This document shows, piece by piece, positions 34,199-41,301 of a stretch of DNA of 41,301 bases. Positions within the stretch are counted from its first letter, which is position 1; each line of letters starts with the position of its first letter. The position numbers and the translations under genes were made by a program. Source of the stretch: an uncultured Oscillospiraceae bacterium (lineage in GTDB: Bacteria; Bacillota; Clostridia; Oscillospirales; Oscillospiraceae); the NCBI GenBank assembly GCA_944387285.1, contig CALXEH010000014.1:1-41301 (forward strand), written 5' to 3'. The notes beneath the pieces are model-generated. The model searched no databases and was not told where the DNA came from. It saw only the letters and a list, made by a program, of their open reading frames with translations.

Positions 34199-34220
34199 AC
34201 CGGCACCTCCCTTTATATCC

Positions 34221-34249
34221 ATTTTACAACGCCCGCGCCCCAGCGTCAA
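34221..34249 (-). promoter_or_regulatory. Promoter of the GDPD gene
   Basis: On the minus strand TTGACG (34249-34244), 17-base spacer, TAAAAT (34226-34221). Confidence 0.8.
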
Positions 34250-34256
34250 ATAAATG

Positions 34257-34285
34257 TTGAATTGCTCCCGCTTATAGTTTACACT
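34257..34285 (+). promoter_or_regulatory. Predicted promoter of the MFS transporter gene
   Basis: TTGAAT (34257-34262), 17-base spacer, TACACT (34280-34285), divergent from the GDPD promoter with only 7 bases between the -35 boxes. Confidence 0.6.
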
Positions 34286-34317
34286 TAAGTCATAATTGCC
34301 CGTGCGGGAGGGATACA

Positions 34318-35856
34318 ATGAAGCTCAACTACAAACGCACCGTCTTCGTCGGCTTCGCCTTCTTCCTCATCTGCGCCTTCTGGCAGGCCTACGACACTAT
34401 CATCCCCAAGATACTCACCGATAAATTCGGCATGTCCCAGACGCTCTCCGGCGTCATCATGGCCGCCGACAACGTGCTGGCGCTCTTCCTGCTGCCGCTC
34501 TTCGGCACCGTCTCCGACAAGTGCAAAAGCCGGCGCGGGCGCAGGACGCCCTTCATCATCTTCGGCACCGTGGCCGCCGCCGTGCTCTTCGTCGCGCTCT
34601 CCTTCGCCGACGACCTGCAGATCAAGTACCTCGCCCCTGTCGCCGTGGACAACCCCACCGCACAGGAGACGCTCTACGACGCCGGCCTCACCGCCACGAC
34701 GCCCGACGGCGAGACCTTCGTCGTCCAGGAGGCCTTCACCCGCGAGGAATTCACCTCCATCTCCATGACGGATGAAGACGGCAATGCCGACCCGGACTAC
34801 ACGGACTACGTCGTGCCAGCGCGCCAGGCCTACGCCGCCCGGATGAGCGCAGAGCACCGCGCCCCGCTCATACTCTTTATCTCCATCCTGCTGCTGGTGC
34901 TGCTGAGTATGGCCACCTTCCGAAGTCCCGCCGTCGCGCTCATGCCCGACGTCACCATAAAGCCCCTGCGCAGCAAGGCCAACGCCGTCATAAACCTCAT
35001 GGGCGCCGCGGGCGGCATCATCGTGCTCATTTTGGGCATGGCCTTCGGCACAGGCAAGGCCGAAAACGCGCTCATGAGCTACACGGCCTTCTTCGCCGTC
35101 ATATCCGGGCTCATGCTCGGCTCCCTGCTCATCTTCCTCTGGAAGGTCAAGGAGCCCCAGCTCGTGCGCGAGATGCACGAGGAGAGCGCAAAATACGGCA
35201 TCGACGCCGAGGATGACGGGGACGAGGGCTCAGGCGAGCGCAAGCTCTCTTCCGGCGAGCGTAAGTCGCTGCTGCTCATCCTCGCCTCCGTCGTGCTCTG
35301 GTTCTTCGGCTACAACGCCGTCACCAGCAAGTACGCCGTCTACGCCTCCAGCGTCCTGAACCTCGACTACAACATGACCCTGACCATCGCCACGGGCGCC
35401 GCCATCGTCTCCTACATACCCGTCGGCGCCGTAGCCTCGAAGATAGGACGCAGGAAGACCATCCTCGCCGGCATCGTCATCCTGGGCATGGCCTTCCTGC
35501 TCGGCTCCTTCATCCGCGCCGGCAGCTCGCCGCTCGTCATGAACCTGCTCTTCACCATGGCCGGCGTCGGCTGGGCCACCATAAACGTCAACAGCTACCC
35601 CATGGTCGTCGAGCTCGCCCGCGGCGGCGACGTGGGCAAGTACACGGGCTTCTACTACACCGCCAGCATGGCCGCGCAGACCATCACGCCCATCTTCTCC
35701 GGCTTCCTCATGGACAAGCTCGCGTTCACCGTGCTCTTCCCCTACGGCAGCATCTGCGTGCTGCTCGCCTTTGTGACGATGTTCTTCGTAAAGCACGGCG
35801 ACAACCGGCCCGCGCCCGTCTCGAAGCTCGAGGCCCTCGGCGGCGGCGACGACTGA
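34318..35856 (+). CDS. MFS transporter (SLC45/GPH-like sugar transporter type)
   Basis: A 512-residue, 12-helix major facilitator. The first half has ICAFWQAYDTIIPKILTDKF, then the A-loop motif GTVSDKCKSRRGRRTPFII, close to the D-x-S-x-R-x-GRR-x-P form of SLC45 and GPH-type sugar carriers. An unusual ~75-residue hydrophilic acidic segment (about 100-180) lies between helices 3 and 4, predicted outside the cell. The central loop (about 285-315) is charged; the second half repeats the motif as AVASKIGRRKTILAG. A sugar or sugar-acid cargo is likely by family but not provable. GGGAGG is 6 bases before ATG. Divergent from GDPD and followed by a small gene after 36 bases. Confidence 0.9.
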   Translation: MKLNYKRTVFVGFAFFLICAFWQAYDTIIPKILTDKFGMSQTLSGVIMAADNVLALFLLPLFGTVSDKCKSRRGRRTPFIIFGTVAAAVLFVALSFADDLQIKYLAPVAVDNPTAQETLYDAGLTATTPDGETFVVQEAFTREEFTSISMTDEDGNADPDYTDYVVPARQAYAARMSAEHRAPLILFISILLLVLLSMATFRSPAVALMPDVTIKPLRSKANAVINLMGAAGGIIVLILGMAFGTGKAENALMSYTAFFAVISGLMLGSLLIFLWKVKEPQLVREMHEESAKYGIDAEDDGDEGSGERKLSSGERKSLLLILASVVLWFFGYNAVTSKYAVYASSVLNLDYNMTLTIATGAAIVSYIPVGAVASKIGRRKTILAGIVILGMAFLLGSFIRAGSSPLVMNLLFTMAGVGWATINVNSYPMVVELARGGDVGKYTGFYYTASMAAQTITPIFSGFLMDKLAFTVLFPYGSICVLLAFVTMFFVKHGDNRPAPVSKLEALGGGDD

Positions 35857-35892
35857 GCCCATCGACAGATATTCAAGGGAGGTACATTTTAC

Positions 35893-36219
35893 ATGGAACG
35901 ACTGACCAGGCAGACGCCCGAGGGCTACAGCGCCGAGGGCCGCAGCGCCCAGGAGCTGCTCGAGGCCCTCGGCAAGTACGAGGACCTCTACGAGAGCGTG
36001 GCCGCCGAGCTCGAGCTCGTGCGCCTCAACCTGCAGGAGCTCTCAAAGGCAGGCAAGGCCCGCAGCGCCACCTTCACCATGCTCACGGGCTCCAAATACC
36101 TGCTCGAGGAGATGCAGAAGCGCCTCGACGAGCCCGCCGCCGACGTGGCCGGCCGGCTCAAAGCCCTCAGGCGCCAGCTCGAGCCCGAGGACGACGGCTT
36201 CAGGGACGTCGAGGACTGA
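35893..36219 (+). CDS. Small helical protein of unknown function
   Basis: A 108-residue charged, all-helical protein not assigned to a family. The opening MERLTRQTPEGYSAEG resembles the start of short phage and plasmid proteins with MERLT..(A)YED, and residues about 26-36 read LGKYEDLYES. Leu-rich heptad-like helices (about 38-52 and 68-98) suggest a coiled coil. GGGAGG lies about 12 bases before ATG. It may be co-transcribed with the MFS gene. No other phage gene is near. Confidence 0.7.
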   Translation: MERLTRQTPEGYSAEGRSAQELLEALGKYEDLYESVAAELELVRLNLQELSKAGKARSATFTMLTGSKYLLEEMQKRLDEPAADVAGRLKALRRQLEPEDDGFRDVED

Positions 36220-36225
36220 CCAAGC

Positions 36226-36266
36226 AAAAAAGGCCCCTGTCCGCTCTGTACGGCGGACAGGGGCCT
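36226..36266 (-). terminator. Terminator of ackA
   Basis: A 14-bp perfect stem (36231-36244 with 36253-36266) followed on the minus strand by six T (36231-36226). It may also serve the convergent small gene. Confidence 0.92.
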
Positions 36267-36287
36267 TGCTTATCCCTGTTTCCTGTT

Positions 36288-37490
36288 TCAGCCGGCGACT
36301 ATGTCGCGGGTGTCGCGGGCTATGACCAGCTCCTCGTTCGTCGGGATGACGAAGAGCTTCACCTTGGAGTCCGGCGTGGAGATGCACACGTCCTCGCCGC
36401 GCTTCTTGTTCTGCTCGGGGTCGACCTCGCAGCCCAGGTAGCCCAGGTACTTGCAGATGCCCGCACGGGTCGTGGCGCTGTTCTCGCCCACGCCGGCCGT
36501 GAAGATGATGGCGTCCACGCCGTTCATCGCGGCGACGTAGCTGCCAGCGACCTTGGCGACCCAGTAGTCGAACATGTCCAGCGCCAGCCTCGCGCGCTCG
36601 TTGCCCTCATTCGCCGCGGTCTCGAGATCGCGGAAGTCGCTCGAAACGCCCGAAACGCCCAGCACGCCGGACTTCTTGTTGAGCACGTTCAGCATGGCGT
36701 CGATGTCCAGGCCGTACTTGTTCATGATGAACTGCATGACGCCCGGGTCGAGGTCGCCGCAGCGCGTGCCCATCGGCAGGCCCACCAGCGGGGTGAAGCC
36801 CATCGAGGTGTCCACGCTCTTGCCGCCGTCGATGGCGCAGATGGACGAGCCGTTGCCCATGTGGCAGCTGATGAGCTTGAGCTCCTCCACCGGCTTGCCC
36901 ATGAGCTCGGCGCAGCGGCCGGAGACGTACCTGTGGCTCGTGCCGTGGAAGCCGTAGCGGCGGATGCCGTCGTTCTTGTAGTAGTCGTAGGGCACGGCGT
37001 AGGTGAAGGCCTTAGCCGGCATGCTCTGGTGGAAGGCGGTGTCGAACACGGCGACCTGCGGCACGTCCTTGCCCATGACGGCGACGCAGGCGTTGATGCC
37101 CGTGATGTTCGCCGGGTTGTGCAGCGGCGCGAAGGGCGTGCAGTCCTCGAGCGCCTTCATGACCTCGTCCGTGATGCGCACGGAGGAGGCGAACTTCTCG
37201 CCGCCGTGGACGACGCGGTGGCCGACGGCGTCTATCTCGCTCATGCTGGCCACCACGCCGTACTCGGCGCTCGTCAGCTTGTCGATGACGGCCGCTATGG
37301 CCTCGGAATGCGTCGGCAGCGCGATGTCCTCGTTGAACACGGGCTTGCCGCCCGCCAGCGGAGTGTGCTTCAGATGACCGTCGATGCCTATGCGCTCGCA
37401 CAGGCCCTTCGCGAGCACGGACTCGGTCTCCATATCGATGAGCTGATACTTGAGGGAGGAGCTTCCGGCGTTGATGACCAATACTTTCAT
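36288..37490 (-). CDS. ackA: Acetate kinase
   Basis: A 400-residue cytosolic kinase making acetate and ATP from acetyl phosphate and ADP, the energy-yielding end of acetate fermentation. All family signatures are there: [17 protein letters not shown] at the N-terminus, [24 protein letters not shown] (catalytic Asp), [39 protein letters not shown] (catalytic Arg) and [12 protein letters not shown]. Length is standard. ATG at 37490 starts the conserved domain, with AAAGGA upstream; the longer frame to 37574 is upstream DNA. No pta gene is adjacent. Divergent from tmcAL across a 132-base gap (37491-37622) in which only weak promoter-like boxes are visible. Confidence 0.97.
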   Translation of the reverse strand: MKVLVINAGSSSLKYQLIDMETESVLAKGLCERIGIDGHLKHTPLAGGKPVFNEDIALPTHSEAIAAVIDKLTSAEYGVVASMSEIDAVGHRVVHGGEKFASSVRITDEVMKALEDCTPFAPLHNPANITGINACVAVMGKDVPQVAVFDTAFHQSMPAKAFTYAVPYDYYKNDGIRRYGFHGTSHRYVSGRCAELMGKPVEELKLISCHMGNGSSICAIDGGKSVDTSMGFTPLVGLPMGTRCGDLDPGVMQFIMNKYGLDIDAMLNVLNKKSGVLGVSGVSSDFRDLETAANEGNERARLALDMFDYWVAKVAGSYVAAMNGVDAIIFTAGVGENSATTRAGICKYLGYLGCEVDPEQNKKRGEDVCISTPDSKVKLFVIPTNEELVIARDTRDIVAG

Positions 37491-37622
37491 TTCAGCAGTA
37501 TCCTTTCTTCTATTGTAAATGTCTCTCGCCCATAGTAAAATGTGAGCACGTTTCCAACTACTTATTTTATCCACATTTCACCCAAAACGCAAGAGGCAAA
37601 TAAGCGCACGGGAGGTATGGCT

Positions 37623-38822
37623 ATGCGCACAGCAGGCGTCGTTGCAGAATTCAACCCCTTCCACAACGGGCACAGGCTGCTCATAAAGCGCGCGCGTGAA
37701 ACGCTGGGCGGGGACGCGGCCGTGGTCTGCGTCATGTCCGGCGACTTCGTCCAGCGCGGCGAGGCGGCGGTCTGGTCCAAATTTGCCCGCGCCGAGGCCG
37801 CCGTGCGCTGCGGCGTGGACCTGGTCTTTGAGCTGCCCCTGCCCTGGGCGCTCTCCTCGGCCGAGGGCTTCGCGCGCGGCGGGGTCGGCCTGCTGGCCTC
37901 GCTCGGCGTCGTGGACTGCCTGGTATTCGGCAGCGAGTGCGGCCAGACCGGGCCGCTCGAGCGCGCCGCAGAGGCCCTGCTCGACCCCGGCTTTCCCGCC
38001 GCGCTCCGCGCCCAGCTGGAGGGCGGGGCGCCCTTCGCCGCCGCCAGGCAGAGGGCCCTGGCCGCCCTCACGGACGAGCAGACCGCCTCGGTGCTCTACA
38101 CGCCAAACAACATCCTCGCCGTCGAATACATCCGCGCCGTCTATGAGCTCGGGCTCGACCTCGGCCTCGCCGCCGTCCGGCGCGAGGGCGCGGCCCACGA
38201 CGGGCCCGGCTCGGGCAGCTTCCGCTCCGCCTCCGAGCTGCGCTCGCGCCTGGCCGCGGGCAAGGACTGCTCCGCCTTCATGCCGGACGCCGCCGCGGCC
38301 GTCTTCGGGCGCGAGGCAGAGCGCGGGCGCGGGCCCGTGCTCATGCAGGCGCTCGAGCCCATGCTGCTGTCCCGCCTGCGCATGCTGCCCGACGCGGAAT
38401 TCGGCCGCCTGCCCGACGCCTCCGAGGGTCTCGGCAACCGCCTGTGCGCCGCAGTCCGCGAGGAGCCCAGCCTCGACGGCGTGCTCTCCGCCGCCAAGTC
38501 CAAGCGCTACGCCCTCTCGCGCATCCGCCGCATGACCATGTGCGCCTGCCTCGGCCTGAGAGAGGGCATGGCGGACGAGGCCCCGCCCTACGCCCGCCTG
38601 CTCGCCGCCAACGAGCGCGGCAGGGCGCTCCTGCGCCTCATAGCAGACCGCGGCCGCATCCCCGTCATCACCAAGCCCGCCGCCGCAAGGCAGCTGCCCA
38701 AAGAGGCCCTGGCCGTGTTCGAGCTCGGCGCCGGAGCGCGTGACCTCTACGTCCTCGGCTGCAGGGCCGCAGCAGAGCGCCGCGGCGGCTCGGATTGGCG
38801 CAGCGGGCCCGCGCTCGTGTGA
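37623..38822 (+). CDS. tmcAL: tRNA(Met) cytidine acetate ligase TmcAL
   Basis: A 399-residue enzyme of the TmcAL (YlbM, DUF795) family, which forms N4-acetylcytidine at the wobble base of elongator tRNA-Met from acetate and ATP via acetyl adenylate (family knowledge). The nucleotidyltransferase motif VVAEFNPFHNGHRLLIKRA with HxGH-like HNGH opens the protein, followed by VVCVMSGDFVQRGEAAV and FELPLPWALSSAEGFARG. The centre carries RREGAAHDG..FRSASELR and the end RIRRMTMCACLGL and RIPVITKPAA. ATG at 37623 is chosen (GGAGG 7 bases upstream) over one at 37617, only 1 base from it. Lies opposite ackA. Confidence 0.95.
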   Translation: MRTAGVVAEFNPFHNGHRLLIKRARETLGGDAAVVCVMSGDFVQRGEAAVWSKFARAEAAVRCGVDLVFELPLPWALSSAEGFARGGVGLLASLGVVDCLVFGSECGQTGPLERAAEALLDPGFPAALRAQLEGGAPFAAARQRALAALTDEQTASVLYTPNNILAVEYIRAVYELGLDLGLAAVRREGAAHDGPGSGSFRSASELRSRLAAGKDCSAFMPDAAAAVFGREAERGRGPVLMQALEPMLLSRLRMLPDAEFGRLPDASEGLGNRLCAAVREEPSLDGVLSAAKSKRYALSRIRRMTMCACLGLREGMADEAPPYARLLAANERGRALLRLIADRGRIPVITKPAAARQLPKEALAVFELGAGARDLYVLGCRAAAERRGGSDWRSGPALV

Positions 38823-38929
38823 TTGTATATTGTGCATAAAATTCCGCCCGAGGCGCACAGCTTATTTGTACGCATATTTTTTCGCTGTGATTAATTAAAG
38901 AAATAGCAGGCAAAATGTTCGATTTTCTG
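38823..38929. other. A/T-rich intergenic stretch, no gene
   Basis: Between tmcAL and the livK promoter. It contains an inverted repeat cacagc/gctgtg (38856-38861 with 38884-38889) around a 22-base A/T-rich loop, which could be a weak terminator of tmcAL or an operator. No reading frame with a ribosome site. Confidence 0.4.
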
Positions 38930-38958
38930 TTGCAATCGGAGGCGAGATGGTTTATAAT
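38930..38958 (+). promoter_or_regulatory. Promoter of the liv operon
   Basis: TTGCAA (38930-38935), 17-base spacer, perfect TATAAT (38953-38958), 78 bases before the livK start. Confidence 0.87.
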
Positions 38959-38966
38959 CTTGCCCA

Positions 38967-39009
38967 GGCTGCGAAGTACATTTGTCCGCTCTGCGCGGAC
39001 GTCGCAGCC
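38967..39009 (+). promoter_or_regulatory. Structured 5' leader of livK
   Basis: Stem ggctgcga/tcgcagcc (38967-38974 with 39002-39009) enclosing a second hairpin around gtccgc/gcggac, starting almost at the predicted transcription start. No T-run, so probably a stabilising or regulatory leader rather than a terminator. Confidence 0.5.
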
Positions 39010-39036
39010 GAACATGATTTAGGAGGATGAAACAAA

Positions 39037-40257
39037 ATGAAGAAGATACTTGCACTTCTGCTTGCTCTGTGCATGGTATTCGCTCTCGCCGCCTGCGGCG
39101 AGCCGGCGGCCGACCCGACCGACGCTCCCGACGACGGCGGCAGCGTTGCGACCGACGCTCCCGACAGCGGCGACAAGGTCGTCAAGATCGGCGTGTTCGA
39201 GCCCCAGTCGGGCGACAACGGCGCCGGCGGCAAGCAGGAGATACTCGGCATGCAGTATGCCAACTCCCTGACCCCGACCGTCGAGGTCGGCGGCGAGACC
39301 TACACGGTCGAGCTGGTGTATGCCGATAACCAGTCCAGCAACGACAAGGCCGTTTCCGCCGCCCAGACCCTCATCACCGAGGGCTGCAGCGTGGTGCTCG
39401 GCTCCTACGGCTCCGGCGTGTCCATAGCCGCCGCCACCACCTTCGGCGATGCCGGCATCCCGGCCATCGGCGTCACCTGCACCAACCCGCAGGTCACCCA
39501 GGTCAGCGATACTTACTACCGCATCTGCTTCATCGACCCCTTCCAGGGCACCGTCCTGGCCAACTACGCCAAGAGCCTCGGCGCCACCAAGGCCTACTGC
39601 CTCGCCAAGCAGGGCGACGACTACTCCGTCGGCCTCGTGAACTACTTCGTCGAAGCCTTCGGCGCTGAGAACTGCGTCCAGGAAGTCTTCCAGGAGGGCA
39701 CCTCCGACTACAGCAGCTACGTCACCAACGCCAAGGCCGGCGGCTGCGACATCTTCGTCGCGCCCGTCTCCACTGAGGCCGCCGCGCTCATCATCGACCA
39801 GGCCGCCACTCAGGATCTGGGCATGCCCATCCTCGCCGGCGACACCTGGGACTCCAACGTCATCGTCGGCGCCGCCCAGGGCAAGGACAATGTCGAGATC
39901 TACGTCACCACCTTCTATCAGGAGGGCGGCAACGCCGAGTTCGACGCGGCCTTCAAGGAGTGGATCAACTCCGACAGCGTGAACCTCGAGAACAACGGCG
40001 GCAACGACATGGTCGCGGCTGTCTCCGTCATGGGCTATGACGCCTACTACGTCGCGCTCGAGGCCATCAAGGCCGCCGGCAGCATCGATCCCGCCGCCGT
40101 GCTCGCGGCCCTGCCTTCCGTCAACTACGCCGGCATCACCGGCACCATCGCCTTCGCCGACGGCGCGAAGGACGCCACCCGCGACGTGGCCTACATCAAG
40201 TTCTGCAACACCGAGACCGCCGTTTGGGACCTCATCGGTGAGCAGGGCATCGAGTAA
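39037..40257 (+). CDS. livK: Branched-chain amino-acid type ABC substrate-binding lipoprotein
   Basis: A 406-residue periplasmic-binding-protein-like lipoprotein (Peripla_BP_6). Signal peptide with lipobox FALAAC (Cys20), an acidic Asp/Pro/Ala linker (21-46), then KIGVFEPQSGDNGAGGKQEI, the usual start of Leu/Ile/Val-type receptors, and VLGSYGSGVSIAAATTFGDA with the ligand-binding Ser/Thr loop. Further conserved: IPAIGVTCTNPQVTQ and FVEAFGAEN. AGGAGG lies 9 bases before ATG. The downstream LivH permease gene confirms an ABC importer. Family members bind branched-chain amino acids, other amino acids, urea or aromatic acids, so the true ligand is open. Strong promoter and structured leader suggest high expression. 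Confidence 0.93.
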   Translation: MKKILALLLALCMVFALAACGEPAADPTDAPDDGGSVATDAPDSGDKVVKIGVFEPQSGDNGAGGKQEILGMQYANSLTPTVEVGGETYTVELVYADNQSSNDKAVSAAQTLITEGCSVVLGSYGSGVSIAAATTFGDAGIPAIGVTCTNPQVTQVSDTYYRICFIDPFQGTVLANYAKSLGATKAYCLAKQGDDYSVGLVNYFVEAFGAENCVQEVFQEGTSDYSSYVTNAKAGGCDIFVAPVSTEAAALIIDQAATQDLGMPILAGDTWDSNVIVGAAQGKDNVEIYVTTFYQEGGNAEFDAAFKEWINSDSVNLENNGGNDMVAAVSVMGYDAYYVALEAIKAAGSIDPAAVLAALPSVNYAGITGTIAFADGAKDATRDVAYIKFCNTETAVWDLIGEQGIE

Positions 40258-40284
40258 TTCCAGCACAAACCGATTCTAAAGGGC

Positions 40285-40311
40285 AAGGGCGGGGGCGAAA
40301 GCCTCCGCCTT
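40285..40311 (+). promoter_or_regulatory. Intercistronic hairpin between livK and livH
   Basis: GC-rich stem of about 11 bp (40285-40296 with 40301-40311, gaaa loop) without a T-run in the 145-base gap. Such hairpins commonly protect the 3' end of the binding-protein message, giving more receptor than permease. A second, smaller hairpin lies near 40332-40350. Confidence 0.5.
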
Positions 40312-40402
40312 AGCCCCGATATATTGCCTGCGCTGCGTCGAAAACGCGGCAATCGCGGCGACCGTGCTTTCGAGGCGGCGCGAGCATTGGGGAGGACGCT
40401 CA

Positions 40403-41301
40403 ATGGATTTTTTTGATAAACTGCTGCCGTACCTGCTCTCCGGCATCTCAGTCGGCGGGCAGTACGCACTCATTGCCGTGGGCTACACCATGGTCTACGG
40501 CATACTCCGGCTCATAAACTTCGCCCACGGCGACGTGTTCATGGTTGCGGGCCTCATGATGGTATATGCGGTGACCTGGATGCCGCTGTGGCTGGCGATA
40601 CCCTTTGTGATCGTATTCACCGTGCTGCTGGGCTTCATCATCGAGCGCGTGGCCTATAAGCCCCTGCGCTCCGCGCCGAGGATGTCGGTCATGATAAGCG
40701 CCATAGGCGTGAGCTATCTCCTGCAGAACCTCGCGCTCTACATCACCGGCGGCCTGAACAAGAACTACCCGACCATTCCCTGGATCTCCGACACCGTGAG
40801 CATCTTCGGCGCGACGACCAAGGTCGTCACCCTGGTCACGCCGGTGCTGACGCTCGTGCTGGTGGTGCTGCTGCTCCAGCTCATAAACCACACCAAGATA
40901 GGCATGGCCATGCGCGCCGTGGCTAAGGACTTCGAGACGAGCACCCTCATGGGCATCAAGATAAACAACGTAATCTCGATGACCTTCATAATCGGCTCCT
41001 TCCTCGCGGCCATCGGCTCCATGCTCTTCTTCACGAACTACCCCGGCGTCACACCCACCGTCGGCGCGATGCCCGGCCTGAAGGCCTTCGTCGCGGCGGT
41101 CTTCGGCGGCATCGGCTCCATCCCGGGCGCGGTCATAGGCGCGTTTATAATCGGCATCTGCGAGAACATCATAAAGGGCCTCGATACCCTGCTCGTCGCC
41201 TACGGGGTCATCCCCACCGGCCTGGGCCTTTCCACCTTCGCGGACGCCTTCACCTTCGTGCTGCTCATCATAATTCTCGTCTTCAAGCCCACCGGCCTCT
41301 T
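40403..41301 (+). CDS. livH: Branched-chain amino-acid type ABC permease LivH, 3'-truncated by window
   Basis: The first 299 codons of a membrane permease that pairs with LivM to move the LivK ligand inward; it runs off the window without a stop. It starts MDFFDKLLPYLLSGISVGG, then QYALIAVGYTMVYGILRLIN, FAHGDVFMVAG, a hallmark of the family, ERVAYKPLRSAPRMSVMISA, AKDFETSTLMGIKIN (the EAA-like contact with the ATPase) and GGIGSIPGAVIGAFIIGI. About eight helices are seen. GGGGAGG lies 8 bases before ATG. livM, livG and livF are expected beyond the right edge. Confidence 0.95.
   Translation, partial: MDFFDKLLPYLLSGISVGGQYALIAVGYTMVYGILRLINFAHGDVFMVAGLMMVYAVTWMPLWLAIPFVIVFTVLLGFIIERVAYKPLRSAPRMSVMISAIGVSYLLQNLALYITGGLNKNYPTIPWISDTVSIFGATTKVVTLVTPVLTLVLVVLLLQLINHTKIGMAMRAVAKDFETSTLMGIKINNVISMTFIIGSFLAAIGSMLFFTNYPGVTPTVGAMPGLKAFVAAVFGGIGSIPGAVIGAFIIGICENIIKGLDTLLVAYGVIPTGLGLSTFADAFTFVLLIIILVFKPTGL

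Noticed and set aside
34198..34318. 40-codon extension of the GDPD gene
   Set aside because: It contains a near-consensus promoter (34221-34249), and GGGAGGTG fits the ATG at 34198.
35893..36219. Phage remnant suggested by the MERLT-type N-terminus
   Set aside because: No integrase, structural or other phage genes occur nearby and the composition matches the host.
37490..37574. 28-codon extension of acetate kinase
   Set aside because: The conserved AckA N-terminus ([14 protein letters not shown]) starts at 37490 with a ribosome site.

Overview
The window is chromosomal DNA of a high-GC, spore-forming member of the Bacillota, most like the gut Oscillospiraceae (Clostridia). This rests on roughly 60-65% GC coding sequence, strong GGAGG ribosome binding sites, a yaaL(DUF2508)-bofA pair (sporulation), an SLH-domain surface protein, a clostridial-type second type IIA topoisomerase operon, a CCA-encoding tRNA gene and many lipoproteins. 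The taxonomic call is inference from gene content. There is no prophage, IS transposase, CRISPR array or rRNA.

Layout. 1-1161 is the 3' part of groEL, followed by a small anchored protein with a Cys-rich tail. 1672-7276 (minus) holds a 779-aa solute-binding lipoprotein, a VanY-type D,D-carboxypeptidase and a response regulator/sensor kinase/unknown membrane protein operon; near-identical direct repeats sit in front of both the regulator and vanY. 7499-10786 (minus) is pcrA plus an EamA-type transporter. 10899-13559 (plus) is one 886-aa protein that fuses both lobes of a substrate-binding domain (in reversed order), an amino-acid ABC permease, its ATPase and an RsbW-like domain. A ~200-bp palindromic element follows, bracketed by two copies of the same terminator. 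13840-15234 is an FAD dehydrogenase, 15331-15406 tRNA-Gly(GCC).

15443-22712 (minus) is a long run: topoisomerase subunit B, a small zinc-ribbon membrane protein, subunit A, YitT, a LUD protein and a transglutaminase-like lipoprotein lacking the catalytic Cys. Upstream, 22806-23064 looks like an unassigned structured RNA with its own terminator. 23170-23662 is DUF2508-bofA. 23733-28578 (minus) is a four-gene operon: exonuclease, trkA, trkH, galM. 28635-29786 has an Lgt-family protein and a small membrane protein. 29940-32855 is a 971-aa exported protein with a papain/C39-like domain, repeats and three SLH domains, divergent from an XRE regulator; a repeated 10-bp word lies in both promoters. 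33359-35856 is a divergent GDPD / MFS pair. 35893-36219 is a small unknown protein. 36288-38822 is ackA divergent from tmcAL. 39037-41301 starts a branched-chain amino-acid ABC operon (livK, livH cut by the window end).

The most unusual items are the 886-aa transporter fusion, the shared two-component operator with a promoter whose predicted start lies inside a terminator hairpin, the terminator-flanked palindromic element, and the uncharacterised RNA.
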